Positions 1 to 8,412 are shown, counted from the first letter of the stretch. The stretch is DNA of 64,000 bases from Cerasicoccus sp. TK19100 (GCF_027257155.1 NZ_JAPWDU010000004.1:186001-250000), one strand, 5' to 3'. The notes: generated by a model not told the origin, from the sequence alone. Made by a program: numbers and translations.

Positions 1-11
1 ATTTACTGCAC

Positions 12-986
12 ATGGAGTTTAAAGATTACTACCAGACCCTCGGCGTCCCCAAAGGCGCCACGGCCGACGAAATTAAGAAAGCTTTCCGCGGCTTGGCCCG
101 CCAACACCACCCGGACAAAGCCAAGCCGGAGGATCGCCCCGCCGCCGAAACCAAATTTAAGGAAATCAGCGAGGCCTACGATGTCCTCGGCGACGCCGAA
201 AAGCGCCAAAAATACGACCAGCTCGGTGCCAACTGGGACCAATACGGTTCCGGCGGCCGCGCAGGCGGCTACCCCGGCGGCGGCTTCCGTCGCGCAGGTG
301 GCATGGGCCCTGGCGGCTACGAGGAATTCCACTTCGGCGGCACCGGCTTCAGCGACTTCTTCGAACAATTCTTCGGCGGCGCTGGCCGGGGCGGCGATCC
401 CTTTGGCGGTGCCGGAAATCCCTTCGGTGGGGCCGGCGGCTACCAGCGCGCACCCGCCCGCGGGCAGGATGTGGAGGCCGAGATCATGGTCCCGCTCCAC
501 GAGGCCTACGCCGGTGCCGAGCGCACCGTTCGCCTCGAGCGCGTCAACCAGCAGACCGGCGAGCGCAAGGAAAACAGCTACAAGGTTAAAATCCCCGCAG
601 GCGTCAAAGACGGCCAACGCATCCGCCTCGGCGGCCAGGGCGAGACCGGCGGCGCTGCGACCGCAGGCGACCTCTACCTGATCGTCCGCCTCGCCGCGCA
701 TCCGGACTACGAGGTCACCGGCAAAGACTTGATTTACACGCTGGAGCTCCCCGCTTGGGACGCCGCTCTCGGCGCCGCGAAGGAAATTCCGCTCCCCAAC
801 GGCAAACGCGTCCGCATCAACGTACCTTCAGGGGCCAAGACCGGCACGCGAGTCCGCCTGCGCGGCCTCGGTCTCCCCGGCAAAACGGCCAAGGGCGACC
901 TCTTCGTCGAATACGTCATCACTGCCCCAGCCCCGGCCACCGACACCGAGCGCGAACTCTGGGAAAAGCTCCGGGACGGCGCGTAA
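12..986 (+). CDS. cbpA: DnaJ-family co-chaperone, CbpA type
   Basis: Cytoplasmic Hsp40 co-chaperone expected to stimulate the ATPase of DnaK and hand it unfolded clients. The J domain is at residues 1-70 with the HHPDK motif near 32-36. A Gly/Phe-rich linker runs from about 75 to 150 and a two-lobed DnaJ C-terminal substrate domain from about 150 to 318. The four CxxCxGxG zinc repeats of true DnaJ are absent, which makes it the CbpA/DnaJB1 class; 324 residues is close to the roughly 300 of that class. The ATG lies 11 bases from the window edge, so its promoter is not visible. It is followed by a repeat-rich gap, so it looks monocistronic at its 3' end. Confidence 0.93.
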   Translation: MEFKDYYQTLGVPKGATADEIKKAFRGLARQHHPDKAKPEDRPAAETKFKEISEAYDVLGDAEKRQKYDQLGANWDQYGSGGRAGGYPGGGFRRAGGMGPGGYEEFHFGGTGFSDFFEQFFGGAGRGGDPFGGAGNPFGGAGGYQRAPARGQDVEAEIMVPLHEAYAGAERTVRLERVNQQTGERKENSYKVKIPAGVKDGQRIRLGGQGETGGAATAGDLYLIVRLAAHPDYEVTGKDLIYTLELPAWDAALGAAKEIPLPNGKRVRINVPSGAKTGTRVRLRGLGLPGKTAKGDLFVEYVITAPAPATDTERELWEKLRDGA

Positions 987-1026
987 AGCAGCGGCTCACT
1001 GAAGATTAAAGGCGCACCCGCTCAAG

Positions 1027-1203
1027 CTGGAGGGCGACGCTTCGTCGTCGCCGCCCCTCGCCCGCAAACAACAAACCTTACCGCCTCCACTGGAGGGCGA
1101 CGCTCTGTCGTCGCCGCTCCATGCCCGCAAATCTTATCGTGTACTGGCAAGATTAGTGATGTGTTCCATAGGGCGGCGACGACGGAGCGTCGCCCTCCAA
1201 ATC
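1027..1203. repeat. Three copies of a GC-rich REP-like unit
   Basis: A unit of about 30 bp with the core GGAGGGCGACGCT followed by GTCGTCGCCGC occurs at about 1028-1056 and 1091-1116 in direct orientation, and inverted at 1171-1200. Each copy is itself partly palindromic (GGCGACG/CGTCGCC), so single copies and the direct/inverted pair can both fold into stems. This is typical of a REP or small non-autonomous element left between genes. No enzyme gene accompanies it here. Confidence 0.75.
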
Positions 1204-1215
1204 ACTCCGTAAGCT

Positions 1216-1310
1216 TTGGCCACGAAGAGGCACAGAAATCACAAAACAATGCCTAGCTCATGCTTCTGGCATCCTTTTTTTCTGTGATTCTTGTGCCACT
1301 TCGTGACCAA
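1216..1310. repeat. Imperfect inverted repeat, REP-like
   Basis: The left arm (1216-1243, TTGGCCACGAAGAGGCACAG...) and right arm (1281-1310, ...TGCCACTTCGTGACCAA) are imperfect reverse complements around a loop of about 37 bp. Similar CACGAAG/CTTCGTG sequence returns at 2320-2380 and 2566-2600, so this is one member of a dispersed intergenic family. Confidence 0.65.
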
Positions 1311-1358
1311 ATGATGCCTACTGCGCTTTTCAATGTCGCTTTTAAGCGCCTACGTGTA

Positions 1359-1532
1359 ACTTATTCGTTTGCGTTGGCTACTTATTAATTTTTGTCCTTA
1401 ATTAATTTACTGTCGTCTATGACTTATTTTTAAATGTCTGCGTCTTATTCTAAATTATTCGATACTTATTGAATATTGGTGGTAACTTATTGATTTTCAT
1501 CTATAACTTATTTAATTTTGTTGGGACTTAAC
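1359..1532. repeat. 21-bp-periodic ACTTATT heptamer array
   Basis: The heptamer ACTTATT starts at exactly 1359, 1380, 1422, 1464, 1485 and 1506. One-base variant TCTTATT lies at 1443, and a weaker ATTAATT occupies the expected slot at 1401. A partial copy, ACTTAAC, is at 1526. The start-to-start distance is 21 bp throughout (20 for the last partial unit), so all copies face one side of the DNA helix. The 14-bp spacers differ from one another. The array ends 17 bp before the ATG at 1550. It looks like a multi-site protein-binding array or an unusual promoter, not a CRISPR. Confidence 0.9.
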
Positions 1533-1549
1533 TTTGCCATAGTATCATC

Positions 1550-2224
1550 ATGCCGATTACTTCACCACAGTCATATCTTCCTACTATTAATGAGTTTATT
1601 GCTCATTGGGAATTGGTGAATGAGGCGCTGCCTCCGACGCAGCCATTGACCGTCGCCAATGGGCGCGGGATCAATAATCTGTGCGCCTTGGCCGCCACAT
1701 TGCTTGCCACGATCGACGCGGTGGAGGCTGCGCTCGTCGGGATGCGCACCGAAAGCGCCCAGGTCCGCGAGCTGAAGCGCGCGTTGAACCGTCGATTTGC
1801 CGAGTTCGCGCATCTGATCCGCGCATTGGACACCGCAGGCGTGTTTGTGAACTCCCTGCCCAGCGCGCCGAAGGTCAATCACATCGCCAGCAAATTTCGT
1901 GAGCCCTTGTTGAAGGCCGAAAATATCTGGGCAAGCGCCAATGCCGAGCTGGGCGTCATTGAACTCGCCAATGGTTACGGCCTGGCCGACTTTTCTGCCG
2001 ATCTCGCCGCGTTCCAAGGTGCCGAAGCCCTCTGGCTCAAGGCCAAGGCCGAAGTGAAAAGTAAACGCGCCGACCGCAACGGCCTTCAGCGCGACATTTA
2101 CCCGATTCTCCGCGAGTATCGCCGTGTCGTGCAGGGCCGGATGAGCGCCGACAGTGTCTATGTCGCCAGTCTGCCCAAGCTGACCTTATCCAAGCGCCGC
2201 TCGAAAGCCGTTGCCGCCGGGTAG
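1550..2224 (+). CDS. Unrecognised protein with internal duplication
   Basis: I do not recognise this 224-residue protein. It has no signal peptide, membrane segment or Cys cluster and looks mainly helical. It consists of two diverged copies of one unit of about 105 residues. The first has W20, N24, ANGRG (36-40), a charged helix with L/R and then SLP (102-104). The second has W127, N131, ANGYG (140-144), a similar helix and SLP (207-209). The C-terminal tail is basic (KLTLSKRRSK). The start is the first ATG after the heptamer array; no clear Shine-Dalgarno sequence precedes it. It is a single-gene unit flanked by repeat-rich gaps. A nucleic-acid-related or structural role is possible but not shown. 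Confidence 0.8.
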   Translation: MPITSPQSYLPTINEFIAHWELVNEALPPTQPLTVANGRGINNLCALAATLLATIDAVEAALVGMRTESAQVRELKRALNRRFAEFAHLIRALDTAGVFVNSLPSAPKVNHIASKFREPLLKAENIWASANAELGVIELANGYGLADFSADLAAFQGAEALWLKAKAEVKSKRADRNGLQRDIYPILREYRRVVQGRMSADSVYVASLPKLTLSKRRSKAVAAG

Positions 2225-2595
2225 ATGCGCGGTGACAGGCTCGCGTTGCGCGGTGGCAGGCGCGGGTGTCGTGATGATAACAAGTGGTGGCGCGATGGTA
2301 GGTGTGGGTTTAACCTTGAAGGCCACCGAGAACACGAAGCCAGCGAGGCGCGTGGGCATCATGCGAAGATGCGCAGACGCGAAACCAACTGATTGAAGGT
2401 AGGACGGCGGATGAAGATGGTTGGAAGGATGATGTCGAAGCTTGTACGGCTGATTCCTTGGGGCCTTGGGGTCTTGGCGTGAGATAAAATTGGCTAAACT
2501 CGCGGTATTATTAGCCAAGCGCACGGTGAATTTGGCTAGGCTTGCGGTGAATGCGGCTGCCCGAACCTTCGTGGCCTTCGTGCTCTTCGTGGTTT
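2225..2595. other. Repeat-bearing gap without a credible gene
   Basis: This stretch contains CACGAAG/CTTCGTG REP-like sequence (about 2320-2380 and 2566-2600) and two related segments around TTGGCTAAACTCGCGGT (2490) and TTGGCTAGGCTTGCGGT (2533). Possible reading frames on either strand translate these repeats and have no protein-like composition. No terminator for either neighbour is obvious. Confidence 0.55.
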
Positions 2596-4893
2596 TTAAA
2601 TAATGCCTGCTGGCTGCCCCTGTTGCGCCGCCGCCACCGTCACTACGACGCCTTTGGACGTGGGGGTGTTGCTTTTTTCCGCGGTGCTGTCGATGGGGAC
2701 CAGGAGATTGGCCTCCGGGAAGTAGGCGGCGACGCAGGCGCGCGGCATGTCGTAGGGAATCGCCAGGAAGAGGCGCGCCGTGCGCGTTTGGCCGCGGTGG
2801 TGGCTGGTGATGTCGACCGGTTGCTCCGGCTGGAGGCCCGCTGCCGCCATGTCGTCGGGGTTCATCAGGAGGATGCGGCGCTCGCCGGCGATGCCCCGGT
2901 AGCGGTCGTCCATGCCGTAGACCGTGGTGTTAAACTGGTCGTGGCTGCGGATCGTCATCAGCAGGTATTGGCCCGGCTCGAGGGGCTGCGATTCCAGGCG
3001 GTTGAGCGAGAACGGCACGTGGCCGCCGAGCTTGGAAAAGTCGCCCTCGCGCGCGTGGTTGGGCAGGTAGAATCCCCCCGGCTGAGCCGCGCGTTCGTTG
3101 TAGCGGTTGAAGCCTGGAATCGTCTTTTCGATTACGTCGCGCAGTTGGGCGTAGTCCTCGGCCCACTCGGCCCAGGGTAATTGCGTGCGCTCGCCCAGCG
3201 TGGCCTGCGCGATGCCAGCCACGATCGCGGGCTCGCTCATTAAATGCGCGGAGGCGGGCGGAAATTTCCCGCGCGAGGCGTGCACGACGCCCATGGAGTT
3301 CTCCACGGTTAAAAACTGCGGCTGCCCACGCGGCGCATCGAGCTCGGAGCGGCCGAGGCAGGGCAGGATTAGCGCCTGCTGGCCCGTTACGAGGTGCGAG
3401 CGGTTAAGCTTGGTCGAGACGTGGACCGTTAGCCGGCAGTTGCGCAGCGCCTGCGCCGTGAAGTCCGTGTCCGGCGTGGCCGAGAGGAAGTTGCCACCCA
3501 GGCCAATAAAGACCTTGCCCGGCTCGGCGTGCATGGCGCGGATCGCGTCGACGGTGTCATGCCCGTGTTTGCGCGGCGGCGCGAACCCGAAAACCTGCTC
3601 GATCCGGTCGAGGAAGCTGTCGGGCATTTTCTCGAAGATGCCCATCGTGCGGTCGCCCTGCACATTGCTGTGGCCGCGCACCGGGCACAGCCCGGCGTGG
3701 GGTTTGCCCAGAGCGCCGCGCAGCAAATGCAGGTTGACGATCTCCTGGATCGTCGCGACGGCCCGCTTGTGCTGCGTGAGCCCCATTGCCCAGCAAGTGA
3801 TGATCTTTTCCGTGCTGGCCAACAGCGTGGCGACCGCCTCGATCTGCGCTCGCTCGATGCCGCTCTGCGCCTCCAGCGTGGGCCAGTCCAGTGCGGCCAG
3901 CTGCTCGCGGTAGGCGGCGAAGCCGGTGGTCGATTTTTCAATAAAGTCCGCTGCCACGGCCCCCTGCCCGACCAGTGATTTCGCCAGGGCGAGCAGCAGC
4001 GCGTGGTCGCCGGCGGGCTTGACCTGCAGGTAGTGCGAGGCGAGCGGCGTGCGCGCGCCCAGCATCCCCTTGACCTCCTGCGGGTGCGAAAATCCGAGCA
4101 GCCCGGCCTCCTTGAGCGGGTTGACGGCCACCACTTTGCCGCCGTTGCGCACGCATTGCTGCAGTGCGGAGAGCATGCGCGGGTGGTTGGTGCCGGGGTT
4201 TTGCCCGAAAATCAGGACGACGTCGGCCTCGTAGAAGTCCTCGAGCTTTACGGTGCCCTTGCCAATGCCAATCGTCGAGCCGAGCGCCACGCCGCTGGAC
4301 TCGTGGCACATGTTGGAGCAGTCGGGCAGGTTGTTGGTGCCGAAGTGCCGCGCGAAAAGCTGGTAGAGGAACGCTGCTTCGTTGCTGGCGCGGCCCGAGG
4401 TGTAGAAGATGGCGTCGTCCGGCGTGGGCAGCGCATTTAGCTCGCGCCCAATCAGGTCGAAGGCCGCCTGCCACGAGATTGGCTCGTAGTGGCTGGCGCC
4501 TGCGGGCAAGTGCATGGGCTCCGTCAGCCGCCCCTGGAGCTCGTGCCAGTGGTCGGTCTGGGCGGCAAGCGCCTCGACGGAGTGCGCGCGAAAGAAGTCG
4601 GGCGTTATCCGCTTGCGGGTGGTCTCCGAGGCGATGGCCTTGGCCCCGTTTTCGCAGAACTCGGCCGATGCGCGGTGGCCGTCGGGGTCTGGCCACGCGC
4701 AGGACGGGCAGTCGAAACCGTCTTTTTGGTTTAACTTCAGCAGCGCCTTGGCCCCATGCACGAGACCGGCCTCCCGCTGAATGTGCTTGAGGGAATTGGC
4801 CACGGCTTTGACCCCTCCGGCCGTCTGGGCGGGGTCTGATTTCGTGAGGTGCTCGAGTGTTTCCGGGCAGCGTTGGTTGGAATCCGAGGGCAT
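2596..4893 (-). CDS. FdhF/YdeP-family molybdopterin oxidoreductase
   Basis: Large cytoplasmic molybdopterin-guanine-dinucleotide oxidoreductase of the YdeP/FdhF-alpha-like family, 765 residues (family about 760). The N-terminus has the family pattern CPSCAWPDP (Cys62, Cys65) and FCENGAKA (Cys80), which replaces the usual four-Cys iron-sulfur motif. FYTSGRASNEAAFLYQLFAR and CHESSGVAL near residues 165-205 lie in the cofactor domain, and the C-terminal molydopterin-binding domain contains NTTVYGMDDRYRG. The physiological substrate of this family is not established; E. coli YdeP is linked to acid resistance. fdhD lies just upstream on the same strand and would supply sulfur to the molybdenum. 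No electron-transfer subunit is adjacent. Confidence 0.9.
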   Translation of the reverse strand: MPSDSNQRCPETLEHLTKSDPAQTAGGVKAVANSLKHIQREAGLVHGAKALLKLNQKDGFDCPSCAWPDPDGHRASAEFCENGAKAIASETTRKRITPDFFRAHSVEALAAQTDHWHELQGRLTEPMHLPAGASHYEPISWQAAFDLIGRELNALPTPDDAIFYTSGRASNEAAFLYQLFARHFGTNNLPDCSNMCHESSGVALGSTIGIGKGTVKLEDFYEADVVLIFGQNPGTNHPRMLSALQQCVRNGGKVVAVNPLKEAGLLGFSHPQEVKGMLGARTPLASHYLQVKPAGDHALLLALAKSLVGQGAVAADFIEKSTTGFAAYREQLAALDWPTLEAQSGIERAQIEAVATLLASTEKIITCWAMGLTQHKRAVATIQEIVNLHLLRGALGKPHAGLCPVRGHSNVQGDRTMGIFEKMPDSFLDRIEQVFGFAPPRKHGHDTVDAIRAMHAEPGKVFIGLGGNFLSATPDTDFTAQALRNCRLTVHVSTKLNRSHLVTGQQALILPCLGRSELDAPRGQPQFLTVENSMGVVHASRGKFPPASAHLMSEPAIVAGIAQATLGERTQLPWAEWAEDYAQLRDVIEKTIPGFNRYNERAAQPGGFYLPNHAREGDFSKLGGHVPFSLNRLESQPLEPGQYLLMTIRSHDQFNTTVYGMDDRYRGIAGERRILLMNPDDMAAAGLQPEQPVDITSHHRGQTRTARLFLAIPYDMPRACVAAYFPEANLLVPIDSTAEKSNTPTSKGVVVTVAAAQQGQPAGII

Positions 4894-4954
4894 GGGCTAG
4901 GCAGGCGTGAGGGTGGGCAATGTAAATTTAAGGATGAAGGGAGCCAGCGAGGCG

Positions 4955-5050
4955 TGGAGGTTCTCACAGAGACACGGAGACACAAAGACGACTGACTTAG
5001 AAATGAAAATTGGAGTGGCTTGGTGCCTCTTTGTCTTGGTGAGAGATAAT
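4955..5050. repeat. REP-like inverted repeat
   Basis: Between fdhD and the oxidoreductase, TCTCACAGAGACACGGAGAC (from about 4962, continuing to about 4988) and CCTCTTTGTCTTGGTGAGAGA-like sequence (5025-5046) form an imperfect inverted repeat. It belongs to the same general class of small intergenic palindromes found at 1216 and 2320. Confidence 0.5.
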
Positions 5051-5058
5051 TACGGTGG

Positions 5059-5910
5059 TTAAGACGATGCAGGCGTGAGGCGTTGCGGGTGGGTGTAGAT
5101 GTTGTAGCGCTCGGCGCTGAGGAAGCCGACCAAGGTGATGTTCGTCCGGTCCGCGAGCTCGACGGCCAGGCTGGAGGCCGCGCCCATCGCCAACACGAGC
5201 CCGATACGGGCGCGCGCGGCCTTCTGCACGATCTCGAAGCCCAAGCGGCTGCTGACTAAAAGCGCGTGGCCGGCTGGCAGATCACCTTGGAGCAGCGCTG
5301 CGCCGATGGCTTTGTCCACCGCGTTGTGGCGGCCGACGTCTTCCATCGGCGGGTGGATGTCTCCCGTCGGCGCGACGAGGGCGGCGGCGTGGTTGCCACC
5401 GGTTTGGGCGAACTGAGGGAGACGCGCATTGAACGTGGCGGGCAGCAAACGCGGGTCCACGGGGAATCTGGTAAAGTGCTCCGGCAGCGGCGTGATGTCG
5501 GCCAGCCCCAAAGCGCGCAGGTCGTTTTTTCCACACGCTCCGCAGGCGGCGTTACTCGTGTGGCGCATGGCCAGATCCGGCAGTTCGCGGAGGGAAATCG
5601 TGACGGCGTTGGGCGAATCCCAGCGGATGGCCAGCAGCTCGGCGGGCGTCTGGATCACGCCCTCGGCAAAGAGCAGCCCGGCCAGGAATGCCTCGCCGTT
5701 GCCAGGCGTCCACATGGCCACCATCCAGTCGCGGGTGGTGATTTGCGCCGGGGTGGTGAACCGGATCGCGAGGGGCTCCTCCGCAATGACGTTGTCTTCC
5801 CGCGCGGTGGTCTCGCGGCCCGTCACGCTCACGATGCGGCAGCGCCGGGTCGCTGGCACGAGGGAGTCGGAAGCAAGCGCGGGGTCAGAGTTCATGGGTT
5901 CTAATGACAA
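5059..5910 (-). CDS. fdhD: FdhD sulfurtransferase for molybdoenzyme maturation
   Basis: FdhD transfers sulfur from a cysteine desulfurase to the molybdenum cofactor of formate-dehydrogenase-like enzymes. The conserved CGACGK motif with the two catalytic cysteines is at Cys123 and Cys126 of 283 residues. The C-terminal half carries the family's nucleotide-like fold (DVGRHNAVDKAIG, then SSRLGFEIVQKAA). It is transcribed towards the YdeP-like oxidoreductase and is 60 bp downstream of priA, so the three genes may share a transcript; the likely client is the oxidoreductase. Confidence 0.95.
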   Translation of the reverse strand: MSLEPMNSDPALASDSLVPATRRCRIVSVTGRETTAREDNVIAEEPLAIRFTTPAQITTRDWMVAMWTPGNGEAFLAGLLFAEGVIQTPAELLAIRWDSPNAVTISLRELPDLAMRHTSNAACGACGKNDLRALGLADITPLPEHFTRFPVDPRLLPATFNARLPQFAQTGGNHAAALVAPTGDIHPPMEDVGRHNAVDKAIGAALLQGDLPAGHALLVSSRLGFEIVQKAARARIGLVLAMGAASSLAVELADRTNITLVGFLSAERYNIYTHPQRLTPASS

Positions 5911-5970
5911 CGATTAAATACCGAGCGGCGCGGAAGATCAAATCCCAAGCGCAATTGGCCGGGCACGCGG

Positions 5971-8202
5971 CTACATCATGTCGACGGGGTCCACGTCGAA
6001 CACGTCGATAACGTCTTCGTCCATCGGAAACTCTTTGCGCAGCTTGAGGATGTCGGGGAGTATCTTGCTGACGTTGCCGAGAAAATACCAGATGTGGTAG
6101 CGGTAGGTGTCTTTCATCTTTTCCAGCGGCGCGGGGGCCGGACCCCGGATTTCGACGGGGTGCTCGAGCTTTTCCTCCAGCAAGTCGGCCCACTTCTCGG
6201 CGTAGAATACGACTTTGTCCGGGTTGCGCCCGCGGAAAAGGTGCCGCACAATATGGCGAAACGGCGGGTAATGAAACTCGCGCCGCTGCTCCAGCTCGAC
6301 CTCCAGGTAGCCGTCGAAATCGCCACGCCGCGCAAACTGAATCGGCTCGTGGTGCGGCATGTAAGTCTGCACGATCACCTCGCCAGCCAGGTCACCCCGC
6401 CCCGCGCGGCCCGATACCTGCACCAGCAGCTGGAAACAACGCTCGCCGGCGCGGAAGTCCGGCACGTGCAGCGAGATGTCGGCATCGACCATGCCCACGA
6501 GCGTGACATTGGGGAAGTCCAGCCCCTTGGCGATCATTTGCGTGCCGACGAGGATGTCGATTTTGCCCGCCCGGAAGTCGCTCAAGATGTGGCGGAAGAG
6601 GTTTTTCTTCGTCATCGTGTCCGTGTCCATGCGGACGATTTTTGCGCGCGGCACGATGCGCTGCACGGCCTCTTCAATGCGCTGCGTGCCGGAGCCGCGC
6701 TTGCGAATTTCCACCGAGGAGCACTTCGGGCAGCGCGGCGGGAGGCGCTCGAAGTAGCCGCAGATGTGGCACTTAATGCGGTCGTCCGTCTTGTGGTAAG
6801 TGAGCGTGACGGCGCAATGCGGGCACTCCGGCGTGAACCCGCAGTCGGGGCATAGCACAGAATTGGAGTAGCCGCGGCGGTTGAGGAAAAGGATCGATTG
6901 CTCCTTTTTCTCAAAGCGGTCCACGAGCTTCTCGGCCAAAGTTTGCGAGATGCCCTGCATGCCGTCGGCGCGGAGCTTTTCGCGGCGCATGTCGATGATG
7001 TGGACCGTCGGCAGCGAACGGTCGTCCACGCGCTTATTGAGTCGGTTGAGCTGGTAGCGCTTTTGCTGGACGTTGTAGAGCGTCTCCAGTGAGGGCGTTG
7101 CCGAGCCAAGGATGCACGTCGCGCCAGCGAGCATCGCACGGTAGACCGCGACATCGCGGCCGTGGTAGCGCGGCGTCTCCCCCTGCTTGTAGGCGGGCTC
7201 GTGCTCCTCGTCGACCACGACCAGGCGCAGATTGCGCACCGGGGCAAAGATCGCCGAGCGCGCGCCGACCACCACCTGTGCCTCACCCTTGGCCAGCGCA
7301 AACCAGGCGTCAAAGCGCTCACCCGCCGAGAGGTGACTGTGCCAGACGACGATCTTTGCGCCGTCGCGCTCCAACCGCGAACGCAGGCGGCCAACGGTCT
7401 GCGGAGTCAGCGCGACTTCGGGCACCAGAAAAATGCAGCCCCCGCCCTGCTCCATCACCGCGCGCATGGCGTCGAGGTAGACCTCGGTCTTGCCGGAGCC
7501 AGTCACCCCGTGGAGCAAGTGCGGGCGAAACTTCTGTGTAGCCAGGCTGGCGCGAAAGTCGTCCGCCGCCGCCTGTTGCTCTTCATTGAGCGTGACCTCG
7601 TGCGCAGCCACGGTTTCCGCACCGGCCAAATCGTCTGCATAAACCACGCGCTCTTCGCGCTCGGCGAACTCACGGACCAGCCCCTTTTTGACCAGAGTCT
7701 GACAACTGGCGGCGTTGACCTTAAGCCGCTGCAACACCATTCCCTTCGGCAGCGGTTTGATCTGCTGTTGCAGGAACCGGTATAGCTCTGCCTGCTTGGG
7801 TGCGCGCTTTTCGAGCTTGGCCATTTCCTCGTCCGGCAGGAGCTGCCCGACCTCCAGCAATGAACGCATTTTGGGCGCAGTCTGCTGACGCACGGCACCG
7901 GGGATCATGGTCTCGAAGACGGTCTCCGCCGTCGCTGCGTAGTAGCGCTGCATCCATTGGCCGAGCTGGATCAACTGGCCATCAAGCACCGGTGTGGGAT
8001 ACAGCACTTCGAGGATAAACTTGATCTTCTTGGCGGGAACATCCTCCTGCGAGCCGAGCTGCTTGACAACGCCCAGCTCCGTGCGATTCAGCAGTGGCAC
8101 CCGCACCAGCGAACCCACATGCACCTGCGACTGCATCGCCTCAGGGACCGCATAGGCAAGGCTGCGGTCAAGGCCGGTCAAGGGCAGGACTTCGATGAGC
8201 AT
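5971..8202 (-). CDS. priA: Primosomal protein N' (PriA helicase)
   Basis: PriA restarts stalled replication forks by binding forked DNA and loading the DnaB helicase. An N-terminal DNA-binding domain precedes the helicase core. Walker A GVTGSGKT is at 232-239 and the DEEH box at 331-334. Eight zinc-binding cysteines are at 451, 454, 460, 463, 478, 481, 491 and 494, followed by helicase motifs (TQMIAKGLDFPNV, QVSGRAGRGD). The length of 743 residues matches the family. It is the first gene of a minus-strand run with fdhD and the YdeP-like oxidoreductase. Confidence 0.97.
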   Translation of the reverse strand: MLIEVLPLTGLDRSLAYAVPEAMQSQVHVGSLVRVPLLNRTELGVVKQLGSQEDVPAKKIKFILEVLYPTPVLDGQLIQLGQWMQRYYAATAETVFETMIPGAVRQQTAPKMRSLLEVGQLLPDEEMAKLEKRAPKQAELYRFLQQQIKPLPKGMVLQRLKVNAASCQTLVKKGLVREFAEREERVVYADDLAGAETVAAHEVTLNEEQQAAADDFRASLATQKFRPHLLHGVTGSGKTEVYLDAMRAVMEQGGGCIFLVPEVALTPQTVGRLRSRLERDGAKIVVWHSHLSAGERFDAWFALAKGEAQVVVGARSAIFAPVRNLRLVVVDEEHEPAYKQGETPRYHGRDVAVYRAMLAGATCILGSATPSLETLYNVQQKRYQLNRLNKRVDDRSLPTVHIIDMRREKLRADGMQGISQTLAEKLVDRFEKKEQSILFLNRRGYSNSVLCPDCGFTPECPHCAVTLTYHKTDDRIKCHICGYFERLPPRCPKCSSVEIRKRGSGTQRIEEAVQRIVPRAKIVRMDTDTMTKKNLFRHILSDFRAGKIDILVGTQMIAKGLDFPNVTLVGMVDADISLHVPDFRAGERCFQLLVQVSGRAGRGDLAGEVIVQTYMPHHEPIQFARRGDFDGYLEVELEQRREFHYPPFRHIVRHLFRGRNPDKVVFYAEKWADLLEEKLEHPVEIRGPAPAPLEKMKDTYRYHIWYFLGNVSKILPDILKLRKEFPMDEDVIDVFDVDPVDMM

Positions 8203-8214
8203 GTGAAGGAAAAA

Positions 8215-8343
8215 GGAAAAAGATTAAAGGAAAAAGACCGATAAGTGATTCTGCGAATGACGAGAAAGCAATCAGCGAGCGGCAGAACACACAGCATCCG
8301 AAACGAAGGCCGCGGTAACAACTTTTTCCTTTAATCTTTTTCC
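8215..8343. repeat. Perfect 22-bp inverted repeats
   Basis: The A/G-rich 22-mer at 8215-8236 (GGAAAAAGATTAAAGG...) is repeated exactly, inverted, at 8322-8343, with 85 bp between. The interior has no ORF. It lies just upstream of priA and just beyond the terminator of the OmcB-like gene, and looks like a small non-autonomous element or the remains of one. Confidence 0.8.
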
Positions 8344-8346
8344 TCC

Positions 8347-8383
8347 CAAAAAACAAAAGAGCCCGCAGCGAACTGCGGGCTCT
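8347..8383 (-). terminator. Rho-independent terminator of the OmcB-like gene
   Basis: Perfect 11-bp stem AGAGCCCGCAG (8358-8368) and CTGCGGGCTCT (8373-8383) with loop CGAA. Read on the minus strand it is followed by TTTTGTTTTTT. It lies about 30 bp after the stop of the gene at 8413. Confidence 0.9.
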
Positions 8384-8412
8384 CGAAAGCTTGGTTAGTT
8401 AACCGTATCGAC

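Larger units (their letters stand above)
987..1358. other. Intergenic region of short inverted repeats
   Basis: Gap between cbpA and the 1550 gene, with no credible ORF. It holds a GC-rich repeat in three copies (1027-1203) and a separate inverted repeat (1216-1310), listed individually. The rest is unremarkable until the heptamer array begins at 1359. Confidence 0.7.

Noticed and set aside
1359-1532. CRISPR array
   Set aside because: The conserved repeat is only 7 bp with 14-bp spacers and there are no cas genes; CRISPR repeats are more than 20 bp.
2186-2524. 112-codon frame on the minus strand after the unknown protein
   Set aside because: It overlaps the end of the real gene and translates REP-like repeats; no protein-like features.
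2551-3180. 209-codon plus-strand frame
   Set aside because: It lies inside the YdeP-like oxidoreductase on the opposite strand and is explained by its codon bias.
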